The notes beneath the pieces are model-generated. The model did not search any database and was not told the origin of the DNA. It saw nothing but the letters and a program-made list of their open reading frames with translations. A stretch of DNA of 64,000 nt from Endomychus coccineus (Eukaryota > Arthropoda > Insecta > Coleoptera > Endomychidae): positions 157,826,388 through 157,890,387 of the forward strand of contig OY294068.1 in NCBI GenBank assembly GCA_958510875.1, given 5' to 3'. The position numbers were made by a program, and so were the translations under genes. Position 1 is the stretch's first letter. Each line of letters starts with the position of its first letter. Positions 22,509-33,517 of the stretch are shown in pieces.

Positions 22509-24479
22509 AGGGTGTTTCATAATATATGCGCAGGACTTCAGGATGTGATAGCTCGGCCAAAAATTTGAAAAAACTTTCTGTCAAGTTACCCTCTAAGATG
22601 AATTGAAATTTTTTTTTAACAAATTGAACAAAACTTATTTAAACGTTAGAACAACTAACAGAACCAAATGTTGACTTGATAATTGCAAAACTTAAAAAAA
22701 ATGAAAAAATGATACAAAAGTTGTCTTTGAAAAATTCTCCAAACCGTAAAGGTAACGCATTTCGTACATTTCAGCGTTTGTGTAAAAAAATTTATAATTT
22801 TTTTCATCAAGTAGGCTTTAAATTTTAAAACAAAAGCTCCCTCCTGTCAAAATAACAATTAGTTTGTACCTGCAAAAAGTAAATTTGTAATGAATTACAT
22901 AAACGCTGAAATGAGCGAAATGCATTACCTTTACGGAATGGCGAGCGGTAATCCAGCAGAAGCAAGGGTGGTATCAAGAAAGACATCCTGATCACCAAGT
23001 ACCACACCATAACTTGTTTCAACGTATGTTTTAAAAAGAATACTGCTGATGATGGGTGGCCTATGGAAGTTGCAAATCCCCAATCAGAAGAGACTGTCCT
23101 CAACGAAATTGAAGAAATTCCGACCACAAGTACCAGAAAAATTGCTCACAACTCAAACTTAGCTCACTCGACGGTTTGGAGAATTTTGAAAAGACAACTT
23201 TTGTATCCAAAGAGTACAAGCCTTATTGTCAAGAGATTTTCCGCCAAGATTGCCTTTTTGTAGATGGATGCCAGACAAAATTGCTCAAAATCCTCAGATT
23301 GGAACCAAAGTTTACCGATGTAGCATCTTTCTCGAGAGATGGTATTTTCAATTTTCACATTAACCACATATGGGCTGAAGAAAATTCAATGAAATTGCAG
23401 AAGGCCATCATCAGCAACCATTTTCTGTGAATGTTTGGGCTGGCATCGTCGGTGATCATTTGATAGGCTCACATTTTCTACAGAACAGATTAAAAGGTGC
23501 AGATTATCGACAATTTCTAGAAGAAGTACTGCCGGAACTGCTGGAAGATGTACCTCTTAAGGTAAGACAAAACATGTACTTTATGCATGATGGAGCGCCA
23601 GCCCACTTTAGTTTGGTTGCTCGCCAATACTTGGACGACGAATACCAAGACCGTTGGATCGGTCGAGGAAGTCCGCACCCTTGGTCCCCGCGATCTCCCG
23701 AACTTAATTGTTTAGATTCTTTCTTTTGGGCCATCTCAAAACCCTAGTCTACGCTACTAAAGTTGAAAATGTTGACCAATTAAGAGAAAGCATTGTTGCA
23801 TCTTGCGACATAATTCGGAACACTCCGGGAATTTTCTGCGTGTTAGACAGTCAATGCGTCGAAGAATTGCTGGGTGCATTGAAGCTAATGGAGGACATTT
23901 CCACCATTTAATTTAACTGTATATGATTTGTTATTTTTTTTTAATTTTGCAATTATGAAGTTAACATTTGGTTTTGTTAGTTATTTTAACGTTTAAATGA
24001 ATTTTGTTTAATTGATAAGAAAAATTTTTTTTTCAAAAAATTGACCATGTTTTCAACATAAAAGTTGATTTTTCTCGAAAACGGTCAACTTTAGAGCTTA
24101 TGACCAGGATTACCTTTTTTGTGTAGAAGATATTGGCGTTTCAAATGAGCGTCTCAAAACCGTACTTTTTTCAGTGGCGTAGAAGTTGGGGAGAAAAACA
24201 CCCACTACCCCTTCAAAATCTTCACCAAGTATGACTAAAAAAAAAAAAATTTTCATCGCATAAAACATAGTTTACTATGAGTAGAAAATGCTAACAAAAG
24301 CTGTTTTCTGTACGACAAACGGTTCCGGAGATATTCAGAAAAAAATATTTTTTTCAATTTCTACATCCTTTATCTCGAAAATTGTGCATTTTAGAGGGTA
24401 AGTTAATACAAACATTTTTCAATTTTTTGGACAAGCTATCACATCCTGAAGTCCTGCGCATATATTATGGAACATCCTG
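22509..24479 (+). mobile_element. Rosa-like (DD41D) mariner-superfamily transposon, inactive
   Basis: 1,971 bp flanked by TA. Terminal inverted repeats of about 65 bp begin CAGGGTGTTTCATAATATAT and CAGGATGTTCCATAATATAT. A second inverted pair lies inside (about 22619-22700 against 23935-24020, sharing ACCAAATGTTGACTTGATAA-type sequence), giving subterminal repeats. The transposase pseudogene lies between them. Confidence 0.88.
22890..23911 (+). pseudogene. Rosa/DUF4817-type transposase, frameshifted
   Basis: Starts MNYINAEMSEMHYLYGMASG (N-terminal DUF4817-like helix), then needs at least two frame changes. One follows NPAEAR, after which RWYQERHPDHQVPHHNLFQR is read. Another lies before TRKIAHNSNLAHSTVWRILK, a helix-turn-helix. 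The catalytic part is open at 23427-23747: NVWAGIVGDHLIGSHFL, HDGAPAHFSLVARQYLDDEY and SPRSPELNCLDSFFW. The Asp in HDG and the Asp in CLD are separated by 41 residues, the spacing reported for rosa-group transposases. A last shift leads to GHLKTLVYATKVENVDQLRE and a stop at 23911. Confidence 0.88.
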
Positions 24480-24547
24480 TATAGTTTTGTAAATTTAAAT
24501 GACCGGTATGTTTCGATATTTTCATCATTAATCAAGTTCAGAATTAC

Positions 24548-24739
24548 CAGTATTTTTATAAAGAGTAAGTTCCAAATCGTTATTTTCCCATTCGGCTTTC
24601 ATTTTCTCCAAGGTTTGTTCTACCGAATATTCTTTCGAAGCGCCTTCGGCAATCCTCACCACTAGGTCGGCATACTCCATGATACCCATTTCTCTGAAGT
24701 TTTCGAACGTTGTGTTCGGCCCAACTTCCAATTCGATTC
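24548..24739 (-). CDS. Dnah1: Dynein heavy chain linker exon
   Basis: Two bases complete Gly, then 63 codons plus one base. It contains IELEVGPNTTFENFREMGIM, AEGASKEYSVEQTLEKMKAE and WENNDLELTLYKNT. Dyneins have A..A.KEY.+E..L.KM...W......+.PYK.T here. The donor CTG|GTAATT is weak but gives the right phase: G plus GG of the next exon restores Gly and the T-G-T-Y-I motif. The next intron, 9.87 kb, holds the BEL, hAT and rosa-like elements. Confidence 0.94.
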
Positions 24740-24798
24740 CTGGTAAAAAGACAAATAGAAAAACAAATACAGTACAAGCTGCCTTAGATTATCAATAC

Positions 24799-25059
24799 CT
24801 GTCTCATCGGAAAATAGCTTCCAATGCCGTTCTCTCATACCGGGATTTTTCAAAGCCAAAATGAGGGGCACGATCGGTTTGAATTCTTCTATTTCATCTT
24901 TCACACCCAAAGCGACGCTCTGGACAAGCGGGATTTCGGCGAATGTTCTCGAAAGTTTTACCATCATTTTGTGCATTTCGACGCAGGTTCGTTCGATGCT
25001 TTCACCATCAACAAATTGAAGAGGATTGTTTATCCACATTTCGTGAGCCCTCTGCCAGT
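24799..25059 (-). CDS. Dnah1: Dynein heavy chain linker exon
   Basis: Two bases complete Asp, then 86 codons plus one base. It begins WQRAHEMWINNPLQFVDGES, continues through EIEEFKPIVPLILALKNPGM and ends RERHWKLFSDET. The segment EEFKP.+PLI..L.NPGMR.RHW is diagnostic of dynein heavy chains. The acceptor is CGTTTGCAG|AC and the donor CAG|GTATTG. Confidence 0.96.
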
Positions 25060-25437
25060 CTGCAAACGGAATGCAAAAAACATTACAATTGATGATCGGC
25101 CAGTCAAAAAAATCTAGCCAAAGACACTCTTGATCTTCGAAACACTGCTCAGATGAGATTACGGACAGATTAGTTAGACCCGCGCAGCGTTCTCCAATTA
25201 ACCTAAAGTAGTATTAATGGCGCGTAGCCGGTTTTGACTGTGACAAGTGATACATATTACAATTTAGCATAGTCTTTTTTATCTATGTCTTGTGGAAAAT
25301 TATATATTGCACCTGTTCCTAAGGTGTCCTCGTGTGATTGAAATGCATTTTCACCTGTAAATAAGCGTGTAAGGAGTGTTATGACTCGCATTTTGTGTTG
25401 TAAATACAGTTAACTGACGTTTGTTGGTTAATTACTC

Positions 25438-25570
25438 ATGCTGAATAAATATTGTGCTCCTGGTTGCAAGAGAAATTACAACAATGAGCCAAAAGTTTAA
25501 ATGTTTGGTTTTCTCAAAGATAAACTGCGGAAACAATGGATATCGTCTGTTCCTGTGAAAGATTTCATGG
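25438..25570 (+). pseudogene. THAP-domain first exon, interrupted by a stop
   Basis: ATG opens MLNKYCAPGCKRNYNNEPKV, then TAA at 25498. In the same frame MFGFLKDKLRKQWISSVPVK follows and then a GTAAGA donor after GATTTCATG. THAP zinc fingers (C-x2-4-C ... C-x2-H) start M...C.v.gC...y and continue F.FPkd..lr+qW+.a+.r; the first two Cys (CAPGC) and the KQW block are visible. THAP domains bind DNA in P-element-like transposases and host regulators. Only the first half is present here and the second Cys/His pair would be on a later exon. It is antisense to the dynein gene. Confidence 0.7.
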
Positions 25571-25572
25571 TA

Positions 25573-26864
25573 AGAACAATAATGGAACAATATCCTCCTA
25601 GTGGTACCGGAGTAAGTATAAATTCTGTCAACTATTTTGAAATTAGAACAAATTGGATACAAAATATACATAAGTGACAAAAATGCACTCCAAAGTCGTG
25701 AACAATTTTTCTAAACATAACAAGTTATGTATCATGTATCCTCATCTAGTTGATAATTCAAGACCATTATTTTATATATTCTATTCGGTTCACTTTGTCA
25801 AATGTGTATGAAATAATTGACTAAATTCAAAGCCCATTAAATTTATGCAGTATCCCAACTTTGACTCGAGATAGGAGAACATTGCCTAATTTTATGCTTA
25901 AAAAAATGCTCGAACGAGAACATAATAGATTGTTAAAATTTGTATATTCTTTGAAGTTGAAAGCATTCCATCCTAGAAATGAGTAGTATTCAATGAATAT
26001 GTTATACAGGCTCTACAATTTGGTTCAAATATAGAGCATTCCAAATTCTCAGTCCAGTTTTTAAATACGTTAACTCAGTTGAAAAATAATAAATGTAATA
26101 ACTCCCCTCAAAAGGCAACGATTAATGCACATTTTCAAGGAACATATCTCAAAGGTAACTTAGAGACTGAGAGATTTTTACCTTCCTTTGTAACACGGTG
26201 TCACAAACTCGTGCTTCCCTTGTGTGACGTCATAAATTAATTGAATATTGTCGACAATAATTTAACAAACAAGGAACTATTTTCTATGATATTATGTAAT
26301 TCAAATAGATGGGCCAATAAATATTTGTAATAAATTAAATTAGTTCATAATTCAGGCATGCCCCCAAGTGTTTTCCAAATATCTTTGTTGATCCATTCAA
26401 ATTTAATTTTTTATTTCTCCTATAACTTTATATATATTTAATTTGTGACTTTACAAAATCGAAGACTCCTCCCCCCCAGTTACAAGCTGTCACAGTTCGG
26501 TTGACACCCCACCTCATAGGAGCTTTGTGTGAATGATGGTAATATAATTCGTTTACTTCAGGCAAGTTTAAGACTAAAAAGGTCTGTTATGAAGGGTAGT
26601 AACTGCTATCGTTGGCTACATATGTATTGACCAGAATCTCAGGCAACACAACCATTTTTAGAACTACCCATATAAAGCCATGTCAAATCATCAACAACAC
26701 TCCGTCGGCGATTGTTACCAGATGTGTTGTAAATACATTCACAGAGGCTATAATAGCTAATATACAGAAAATGATACTTTGAATGACTTGTCATAATTAT
26801 TGTCAATATGTATAAAAATATAAATACGTCAAGCTTGAACAGGTATTTTATATTAAAAATGAAA
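25573..26864. other. Intron, nothing recognised
   Basis: AT-rich with no protein-like stretch in either strand that I can place. Confidence 0.5.
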
Positions 26865-27200
26865 ATGGGGTGCAACTAAGGACTCAGCTCACGTCTGGCA
26901 ACCTCGTTTAAGCAGATATTCCTTATATATGTCCTAAAGAATAAATAATACTTTTATTTTACAGTTGGTATTGCAGTATTGTGCCGTATATTATACGGAT
27001 GACCAGATGCAACATAGCCTCTGGATTGTTAAATCACGATCGAGCGTTCAGGTCTTGTCCTATAAAGGGTACACATATGAACTACTGGTCGGAAAAAATA
27101 CTATAGGAGTAAGTAGTTCACTTTTAACAAGTGTTGCATCAGTTTGCCGAACACAGTATATTATAAATAGTGAAATTGAGGTGGAGCTTTAATTTAGACA
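26865..27200 (+). repeat. Dispersed repeat carrying a FLYWCH-like exon, copy A
   Basis: The segment from GGGGTGCAACTAAGGACTCA to about 27080 recurs inverted at 29760-29975. Within it, 26965-27108 is an open segment with an excellent acceptor (TTTTATTTTACAG|) and donor (GGA|GTAAGT). It encodes MQHSLWIVKSRSSVQVLSYK, then GYTYELLVGKNTIG. The pattern +VKS..G...L.+.GY.Y......k resembles the first half of a FLYWCH zinc finger; its W.C..C half would be on a next exon that I did not find. FLYWCH fingers occur in mod(mdg4)-type proteins and in some MULE transposons. The assignment is tentative. Confidence 0.5.
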
Positions 27201-27461
27201 GTTCTCCATAAAAAAATTTCATCGAGTAACGACCTATTCAATTGGTAGTATTTCCTCTTGATATTATTCTGACTTCAATGTACAAATTTCCTGCCCTTCC
27301 AACAAAGGAGTCGACTTTCATAAACTTCCGAGTTGAAAGTGGAAATGTAATTGCATTGTCAGTTCGAATTAGGGGTTCCAATGATATCCAAAAACAAATA
27401 ACAGTACAATTGCTCTACATTTTGGGTTCAATCTTATATCGCGAAGAAATAATACACTTAC

Positions 27462-27642
27462 CAGATGCCGTAACCCATAAACTCTTGTAAGGTTCAAACT
27501 CTTTGATCAATCTGTTGAGATCTTCAAATGGTATCACTGGACAGCCAAACAGTTTCTGTCGTTGATTCAGCAGCTGTCCCATTTCCTGAGCTTCCTTCAT
27601 AGCCTTCCAAACTCTTCGCATGTCAACGGCCGTTTCGTGGAT
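27462..27642 (-). CDS. Dnah1: Dynein heavy chain linker exon
   Basis: Sixty codons plus one base: IHETAVDMRRVWKAMKEAQE, then LLNQRQKLFGCPV, then LNRLIKEFEPYKSLWVTAS. The pattern R...FG.P+..+..L.R+.KEF.PY..LW.TAS is conserved in dynein linkers. The acceptor is TTTGGCTAG|A and the donor CTG|GTAAGT. The final G plus AC of the next exon gives Asp, producing the family's TASDW. Confidence 0.95.
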
Positions 27643-28223
27643 CTAGCCAAAGGAAAATGTAAAAGATCAAATTATTAAGCGAGGTTTTTGAGATCTTACG
27701 TGCTACGCTAACTTCATCAGAGGAACAAACTGAATTACAACAAAGCGAAGTAGTTCCACTAGATATAAAGAACATTTTCATCACGTTACATACAACATAG
27801 AAAAATCGGCAGTAGGTAGTCTACAGACGAAGTAAGGCATCTTTAGAAATTGTTTGTGATTTACAATAAAACCGAGTTCCAGTAAATTCTCAAACAATCT
27901 GGAAACCATTCATATATCTCAAGCAAAGACAACCATACACACGTATACTTACCATGAATCCTCTAATAACTTTAATCCGTCAACAGTTCCACATAAAAAC
28001 ATAATTGATAAGGAATTATTAAGACTAGTATCCAACAATTTTGATTCGGTGGTTTCTGTGATGATGCTAGAGTAGTTAGCTGAATGAGCATAAGATTTTA
28101 AAAATGTATAGTGGAAAAGGGCTGTTGTGATTTAACTATCATTGAAAAATTCCCCAAACTCAGTATATGAATAAGAGGAGGTTGATAAAATGCAACTGAC
28201 AAATAAAACTGAAACCGTACATA
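27643..28223. other. Intron, nothing recognised
   Basis: No coding or repeat signal seen between the dynein exon and the mariner element. Confidence 0.5.
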
Positions 28224-28287
28224 CGAGGGCAAGGTGAAAAATCCCCGAGGAATGAAACAAGAAATGATTTATTTGTTCCAAACTTAT

Positions 28288-29250
28288 TTTATTTCTCAAC
28301 GCAATCTCCTTGTAGCCCGATACATTTCTTCCAACGTTTTTCTAATTTTTCGATCCCTTCCAAATAATACGATTTCGGCAATCATTCAAAATAGGCGTCT
28401 GTTTCAGCCATAACTGATGGTTTTTTTTAATAATTTGGTTAAACTAGAGAGAAATCTATACTGTACGAAGAACATCGTGTGAGCCAAAAGTGGGATGTAA
28501 GGAGAGGAGAGAGGCATTCGTATGTTTCTTGGTTTGGAGGTTATAGGCATAGGGAAAGACCTCACTGGGTAAAAGTTCCACAACTTTGCTGTTCGATAAA
28601 TGAATTAAAACTAGTAGAAACAAGTTCGGCAGGTCTCGAGTTTGACAGTGAAGTGGTGACTAGTTTGATCTCGTCTAGTTCGTTTTCGTTTCAAATCGGT
28701 GTCGAATCGATCCAACAGGTCTGCGTAATATCTGCCGGTGATCGTTTTGCCCTTTTCAAGGTAATCGATATGGACGATACCGTGTGCATCCCAAAAAAGA
28801 CTGTCGCCATGACTTTGTTGACCGATAAAGCCACGTTGGCCTTTTCGGCTTTGATTCGCCAGACCAAGTCCACTGTTTCGAATGTTCTTTGGTCTCTGGT
28901 GTTGTGATGGATCCATGTTCCGTCCACGCTTTCGAAACGGCGCAAAAAGTCCTTCTTATCGCGTTTGGACGTCGCCAAACACACCTTTGTTGTCACAAGG
29001 TCCCGCTTGTTACAACAGAATGCGGTTTCTCATATTCAAAAATTTATGCAAAATCACCCGTTCGGTTGAGATGCCCATAGCCTCATCAATCTCCTGCACT
29101 CTAACTCGCCTATCATCCAATATCATACCATAGATTTTATCGATGATTTCTGGCGTTGTAAACTCATTTGGACGACCAGAACTGTCGGCGTCCTTTATGG
29201 TCATATTACCACAGCATGAATTGTTACAATAAATGGTGAAGAGTCCCAAT
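28288..29250 (-). pseudogene. mariner transposase, frameshifted and interrupted
   Basis: Minus-strand pieces in order are: helix-turn-helix region DDRRVRVQEIDEAMGISTER; the FLRRFESVDGTWIHHNTRD block (GDE.WI..Y in active mariners, Glu lost); KVMATVFFGMHTVSS with the alternate frame FWDAHGIVHIDYLEKGKTIT; YYADLLDRFDTDLKRKRTR; then the LINE insert; then the authentic C-terminus YYLEGIEKLEKRWKKCIGLQ ending GDCVEK stop near 28290. The second catalytic block (HQDNA.AH) and the third (SPDL.PSD) are missing at the insertion site, so no activity is expected. Confidence 0.88.
28430..28670 (-). mobile_element. Jockey-type LINE 3' end nested inside the mariner
   Basis: Reads FTVKLETCRT, then CCTCACTGGGTAAAAGTTCC-type sequence matching the complement of 6770-6985, and ends in an A-rich tail (ATTAAAAAAAA on the minus strand near 28422-28432). 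A tail of this kind and a 5' truncation are expected of target-primed reverse transcription. Confidence 0.82.
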
Positions 29251-29585
29251 AATTTTCAACACGAGAGCGTTGGTTTGCGTAATGTTATTTCCACGCAAGA
29301 AATAATAATAAGACGAGAAATTCACTTTTTTCCATGTTTATAAAAATCTACAAGGTTGCTTGCTTTCGATGGGTGTCAAAACAGAACTGAATGACACATC
29401 AGTCTGAATATTTTAATGCGTTCTAGTTAAAGATGGCACATTACAAATGTCACATGGGATTATCGATTGTGGCGCCATCTGTGTTATTTTTCAGGGACTT
29501 TTCACTTTACCCTCGTATAAAAATATGATTATTTTGACCTTGTATTACAAGAAGTATCTATTGAACCAGAATATCTACTGATTTG

Positions 29586-29690
29586 AAAATTTGTTGGTAG
29601 TCCTAAAAGAATAGGTTCTATTGAATTTATATTTTTTCAAGATGGTAGCACGTCCAGTTGTACCGGAAGTTGATTCTACCTTTTTTATTT
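29586..29690. repeat. Inverted repeat pair, left member
   Basis: Contains GGTTCTATTGA and a small palindrome around CCAGTTGTACCGGAAGTT. The inverse copy lies at about 30985-31076, next to the dynein exon at 31122. Confidence 0.65.
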
Positions 29691-29759
29691 TAAATGGAAT
29701 AAATAGCCAATTGTTTTGTAACCTTCAGAATTTTTGTGGGCTCATTGGAGCTTATTCAA

Positions 29760-29975
29760 AACCCTCTAAATGCACAAGTCTGAGGGCTCAATCGTGGTGT
29801 CACAAGCCAGGGGCTATATTGGAGCTGGTCACCCGTTACGTTGCGTCACAATGATGCAACACCGACAGTAAAACAAACGTTTTATTCATATTTTAGAACA
29901 TATATAAGGACTTCTTGTTTAAACGTGGTTGTCAGACATGAACTGAGTCCTTAGTTGCACCCCAAATGCATTTTT
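29760..29975 (-). repeat. Dispersed repeat, copy B of the FLYWCH-like family
   Basis: The inverse complement of 26865-27080 at about 70-75% by eye (GGGGTGCAACTAAGGACTCA near 29963). The coding potential seen in copy A is destroyed here by stops and indels. Confidence 0.7.
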
Positions 29976-30984
29976 ACTGGAAAAAACTGAATTTTAAGAC
30001 AAAAACATGCATATAATATATGAGCTATTATTGTAAAAATTACTACTCTATGTAATTTGAATTTAAATTTAGTTTAGTTTAGTTAGTTCTTGAGCAATAA
30101 TTATTTCACAATGTGTGACTTGTGCATTTAATCATGTGGTAAGCAATAGTTTCAAGATGGTACTCTCCTGTTATATGCTTTAAAACTAGGTAACAAAGGA
30201 GCATGTGTTTATTTAAAATTATAAAAAACGTTCGTAATTTTTTAATAATTTATCGAAAATAATGTCAAATGGCTCACAATTTCTTTGGGATAAAATAAAT
30301 TACACTTACTTGGATTTTTTTCAAGACTATAAGAGTCCTCAATTAATAAATCTTCTGAGGAAACCAAATTCAACTTACATGCTGCACGTTTCTATTTTTT
30401 TGTTGCAATAAATACCGGGCATTAAATGTTCAAATTCTTCAGTCATGTGAAGTAATTTCAATTTCTGGAGGTAAAACGTCATTGAATGAATCTACCCTTA
30501 TAATCACGAATATTCTCAATTTTAATATTAAGAGAGACTGAATTCTTAATATTTTTTCAGATTCTTACAACTGGCGGAGCTGAATATGATATTGCCCCCT
30601 GCAAATTAGCGATATTTTTTAAACTTGTCTTCTAAAGGATCTGTTTAAGATTTTCGTAACAATCACGCTAATTAAAAGAAAGGTTTTCTGCTATTTTTGT
30701 GTGGTTGATATATTTAGTTGGTTTGAAACGTTGCTGTAGGAGATTTTAACGTTTTTTTATGTTGTGTGGCAGCACCAACATTTGTCTTATTAGCATTCAT
30801 CCGTGTATCTGTAATTTTCATTGAGATATTAACTTTCAAAATATCTGTTTTCTGTCAAAATATTAGTAAAAAATCAATATTTCGGAAAATACTGATTTTA
30901 GGTATAGAGGAGCTATTCGAAAATGACCTTGAAATTCATCAGTAAATCCAAAAATAGAATTGAAAATTAGGGTGTTCTTTCAAA
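29976..30984. other. Intron, nothing recognised
   Basis: AT-rich, with no ORF or repeat that I can place. Confidence 0.5.
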
Positions 30985-31076
30985 ATAACAAAGTTAGGTC
31001 AACTTCCTGTACAACCGGAAGTGATATCATCTTTTACTCAATAGAACCAATTCCTTTAGGTCTCCCAATAGACGGT
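30985..31076. repeat. Inverted repeat pair, right member
   Basis: Matches the complement of 29586-29690, with GGAAGTTGACCTAACTTTG-type flanks and the CTTCCGGTTGTACAGGAAG palindrome on the minus strand. It ends about 45 bp from the dynein splice donor. Confidence 0.65.
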
Positions 31077-31121
31077 AAAAGAGAAACATTGTAAATAACT
31101 GAAAGAAGGAACGGATTTTAC

Positions 31122-31364
31122 CTTTGTGAAATCTCTAAGACCCGACATTTGCACAACTTGAGCCGTCAGGCCTTCGATCTTCTCTTGAAGTGCAAACTCA
31201 TCGTTTATTTGTATCTTCAAGTATTTCTCTTCTTCCTCATTTAGGAACTCTTCGGCCATTGCGATTTGTTGGTGGATTTGGTACGGCCAACCGATGGCTT
31301 GCCATTTACTATCGAAATCCTCTTGAGGCAGAGCGTACCAAAAGTATTCAAGTACATCGTACTC
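31122..31364 (-). CDS. Dnah1: Dynein heavy chain exon, start of linker region
   Basis: Phase-0, 81 codons. It contains EYDVLEYFWYALPQ, KWQAIGWPYQI and a charged coiled segment NEEEEKYLKIQINDEFALQE followed by KIEGL. DNAH1 carries EDEE.FRKIQI.DQNNFQEKLEGL here (from memory). The acceptor is CATTCTCAG|G and the donor AAG|GTAAAA. Confidence 0.92.
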
Positions 31365-31410
31365 CTGAGAATGTAAGAATTAGTGTAGAAGTGATAGATA
31401 ATGAACTAAC

Positions 31411-31488
31411 CCGATCTGTTTCTCGAACTTCTATAGTTTTGAAAAAATTCTCTTCACAACGTTTCAATTGCTGACAATCTGCAATCGT
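31411..31488 (-). CDS. Dnah1: Dynein heavy chain exon (26 codons)
   Basis: A short phase-0 exon: TIADCQQLKRCEENFFKTIE, then VRETDR. The acceptor is TTTACCTACAG|A and the donor CGG|GTTAGT. The intron to the next exon is only 46 bp (31365-31410), the shortest in the gene. Confidence 0.85.
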
Positions 31489-32697
31489 CTGTAGGTAAAA
31501 ACTGAAGCCCCTGAGGTTACCAGATTATTTATATGCTGCCATATGTTGATTGACCGACTCTGATCCCATGTAGTGACGGTTTTCCGATTAATGAGGGGTT
31601 TCTACACAGCTCGGATTTCTATGCTGGGGTGAATAATGGTTTGAATTGCTACAATGCAGATTTGCCCTGTATTGGTCTCTTTTCTATAAACGGACACAGC
31701 GCAGTTTTTAAATGTCAATTCAAACCACAGCATGCCAAGGGCAGTTAGTACGTGGATGGGGTACCTCAAGTAGAGAAATCTTGCGTTGAAAGTTTGAATA
31801 ACTGCAGCGCATTAGCTTATCAAAGCACAGGATATATCAAAGATATGTCAACCCTTAAAGATGACGTTAAGCTTGAGTTCACGGATGTTGTTGTTGTTAG
31901 TTGGAAAATCAGAAAGTTCTGCAAAATTTTCGGTAGAGGAAAGAGTGCTCACTGGGGTCCTAGGTAGAAGAATTTAGCCGAAGTTAGCACAATGTCCACA
32001 AGCAAACTTTCAAAACAATAGCATCTCATGAAAGCAAAGAATAATCAGAACACTCATCGAGCAATGAAGAGACACTCAAAGCCAAACCGAAGAACATCAA
32101 AACAGATGTACTAAAAACAGTTATTCACGAAAGCTCATTGATGGAGTGATGAAAAAAGACAGATAGTTAGCGTACAGAAAGGCGCATGAAAGTGAACGAA
32201 TAGCGTCGAGTATTTCGACGGACCGCAATGCTCAAAACCTCGGAAACGCCTCAAGGTACCTTTATTTATTCTGACAGTTCAACTATGTACACCATTATAC
32301 CACAGAGTGAACATATAAAATAGACTGTACCTTGTGTGTGAGGGAAGTTTAGGGAGTATATCTTTTTTGCTTGAAAATCCGCAGGAAAAAGAGAATATTA
32401 GAAAGAATAATATGATTGGCGAAAGGCAGAAAATGTAGTTCACGTATGCCACCTACAGATTCATGAAAAACTGATGGTGTAATTTGAGCTGGCGTATTTT
32501 CATACAGATATGTCAAAAACAGTATAAAACTAAATACTCGTAATGAATGATCTTGTATAATTCTACATCATGGGGTCTAGGTCGACCCAATAGATTTTTT
32601 ATAGTCATGACAGATTCAAATAAACAGCGTGAAAATCTACAACATTTTACAGATTTACTCCACTAATCCTATAATTTTAGTTTAAAGTTTGACTAAC
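31489..32697. other. Intron, nothing recognised
   Basis: Two plus-strand open stretches (31190-31474, over the exons, and 31752-31967) have no family resemblance. No repeat structure seen. Confidence 0.5.
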
Positions 32698-32841
32698 CAT
32701 AACCAATCGTCGAACAACCTCTTCAAGCGATTTCACAGCCATCGGAACCGTCTCCAACCAGTCTCGTATGTCGATTATAGTTTCTATGGAGTCAGGTTTC
32801 TCCAACAGTTTTGTTGATATTACTCTGAATTCCTCTATAAC
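32698..32841 (-). CDS. Dnah1: Dynein heavy chain exon
   Basis: A phase-0 exon of 48 codons: VIEEFRVISTKLLEKPDSIE, then TIIDIRDWLETVP. EKP.SIEE...LR.WM...P is the equivalent wording in DNAH1 (from memory). The acceptor is CACTTTCAG|G and the donor ATG|GTTAGT. Confidence 0.92.
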
Positions 32842-33517
32842 CTGAAAGTGATCTTTCTATAGTTGTATCAATAGTTTTTTTTTATACCCTTCGACATTAT
32901 CCATGCAGAATTACGATACTAAAAAGGCGAAGAGGTAATTCTGTGATAATTTTTCCGAAAAATATTTCTCAAATCATTTTTGGATGGCTTAAGAAGTTGG
33001 AACATCACTGGGATTAGGTACTAAAAACAATAATCTGTTTTCGTTCAACTACATTATCAATATAAAAATGAATAATACGGATTAAAAACAGCAGTATGAA
33101 AAACCAGTAGTGAATTTACAGATAAAAAGAAGACATTTTACTTCGTAAAATATCGTTTTATTTAAACGAAAGTTGATTGCAATTTCGAACTTATCCGTTC
33201 ATTATCAAAACATACATAGAGATAACACTGACACATACTATTTATATAATATTTACAAAGAAGTGAATCGATTCTAAGAATACATTTTTTTTTGAAAGTT
33301 GCTTAAAATACTATGAAGCAGGAATTATTGCTCTAGGATTTGTTTTAATGATTTCAGAAATAGCTTGAGTAAATGCAAGATATTCTTCCGAATTCGATAA
33401 TGGTTACCTGATAGCTGTAAGGTTCTTAGTACGTTAATATTTTTTTTTATGAATAAGGGTGAATATTTCGTACTTATTAGTGATACACAGTTTAACTAGC
33501 AGAGAAAAATCAAATAA

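Larger units (their letters stand above)
28224..29515 (-). mobile_element. mariner (DD34D-type) transposon with a nested LINE tail
   Basis: 1,292 bp flanked by TA. The ends CGAGGGCAAGGTGAAAAATC and, from the right, CGAGGGTAAAGTGAAAAGTC are inverted repeats typical of mariner. The transposase is on the minus strand and is frameshifted. About 240 bp (28430-28670) is a foreign LINE fragment. Confidence 0.9.

Noticed and set aside
26865..29975. One transposon with inverted ends at 26865 and 29975
   Set aside because: A dynein exon lies between the two inverted copies, so they are separate insertions in opposite orientation.
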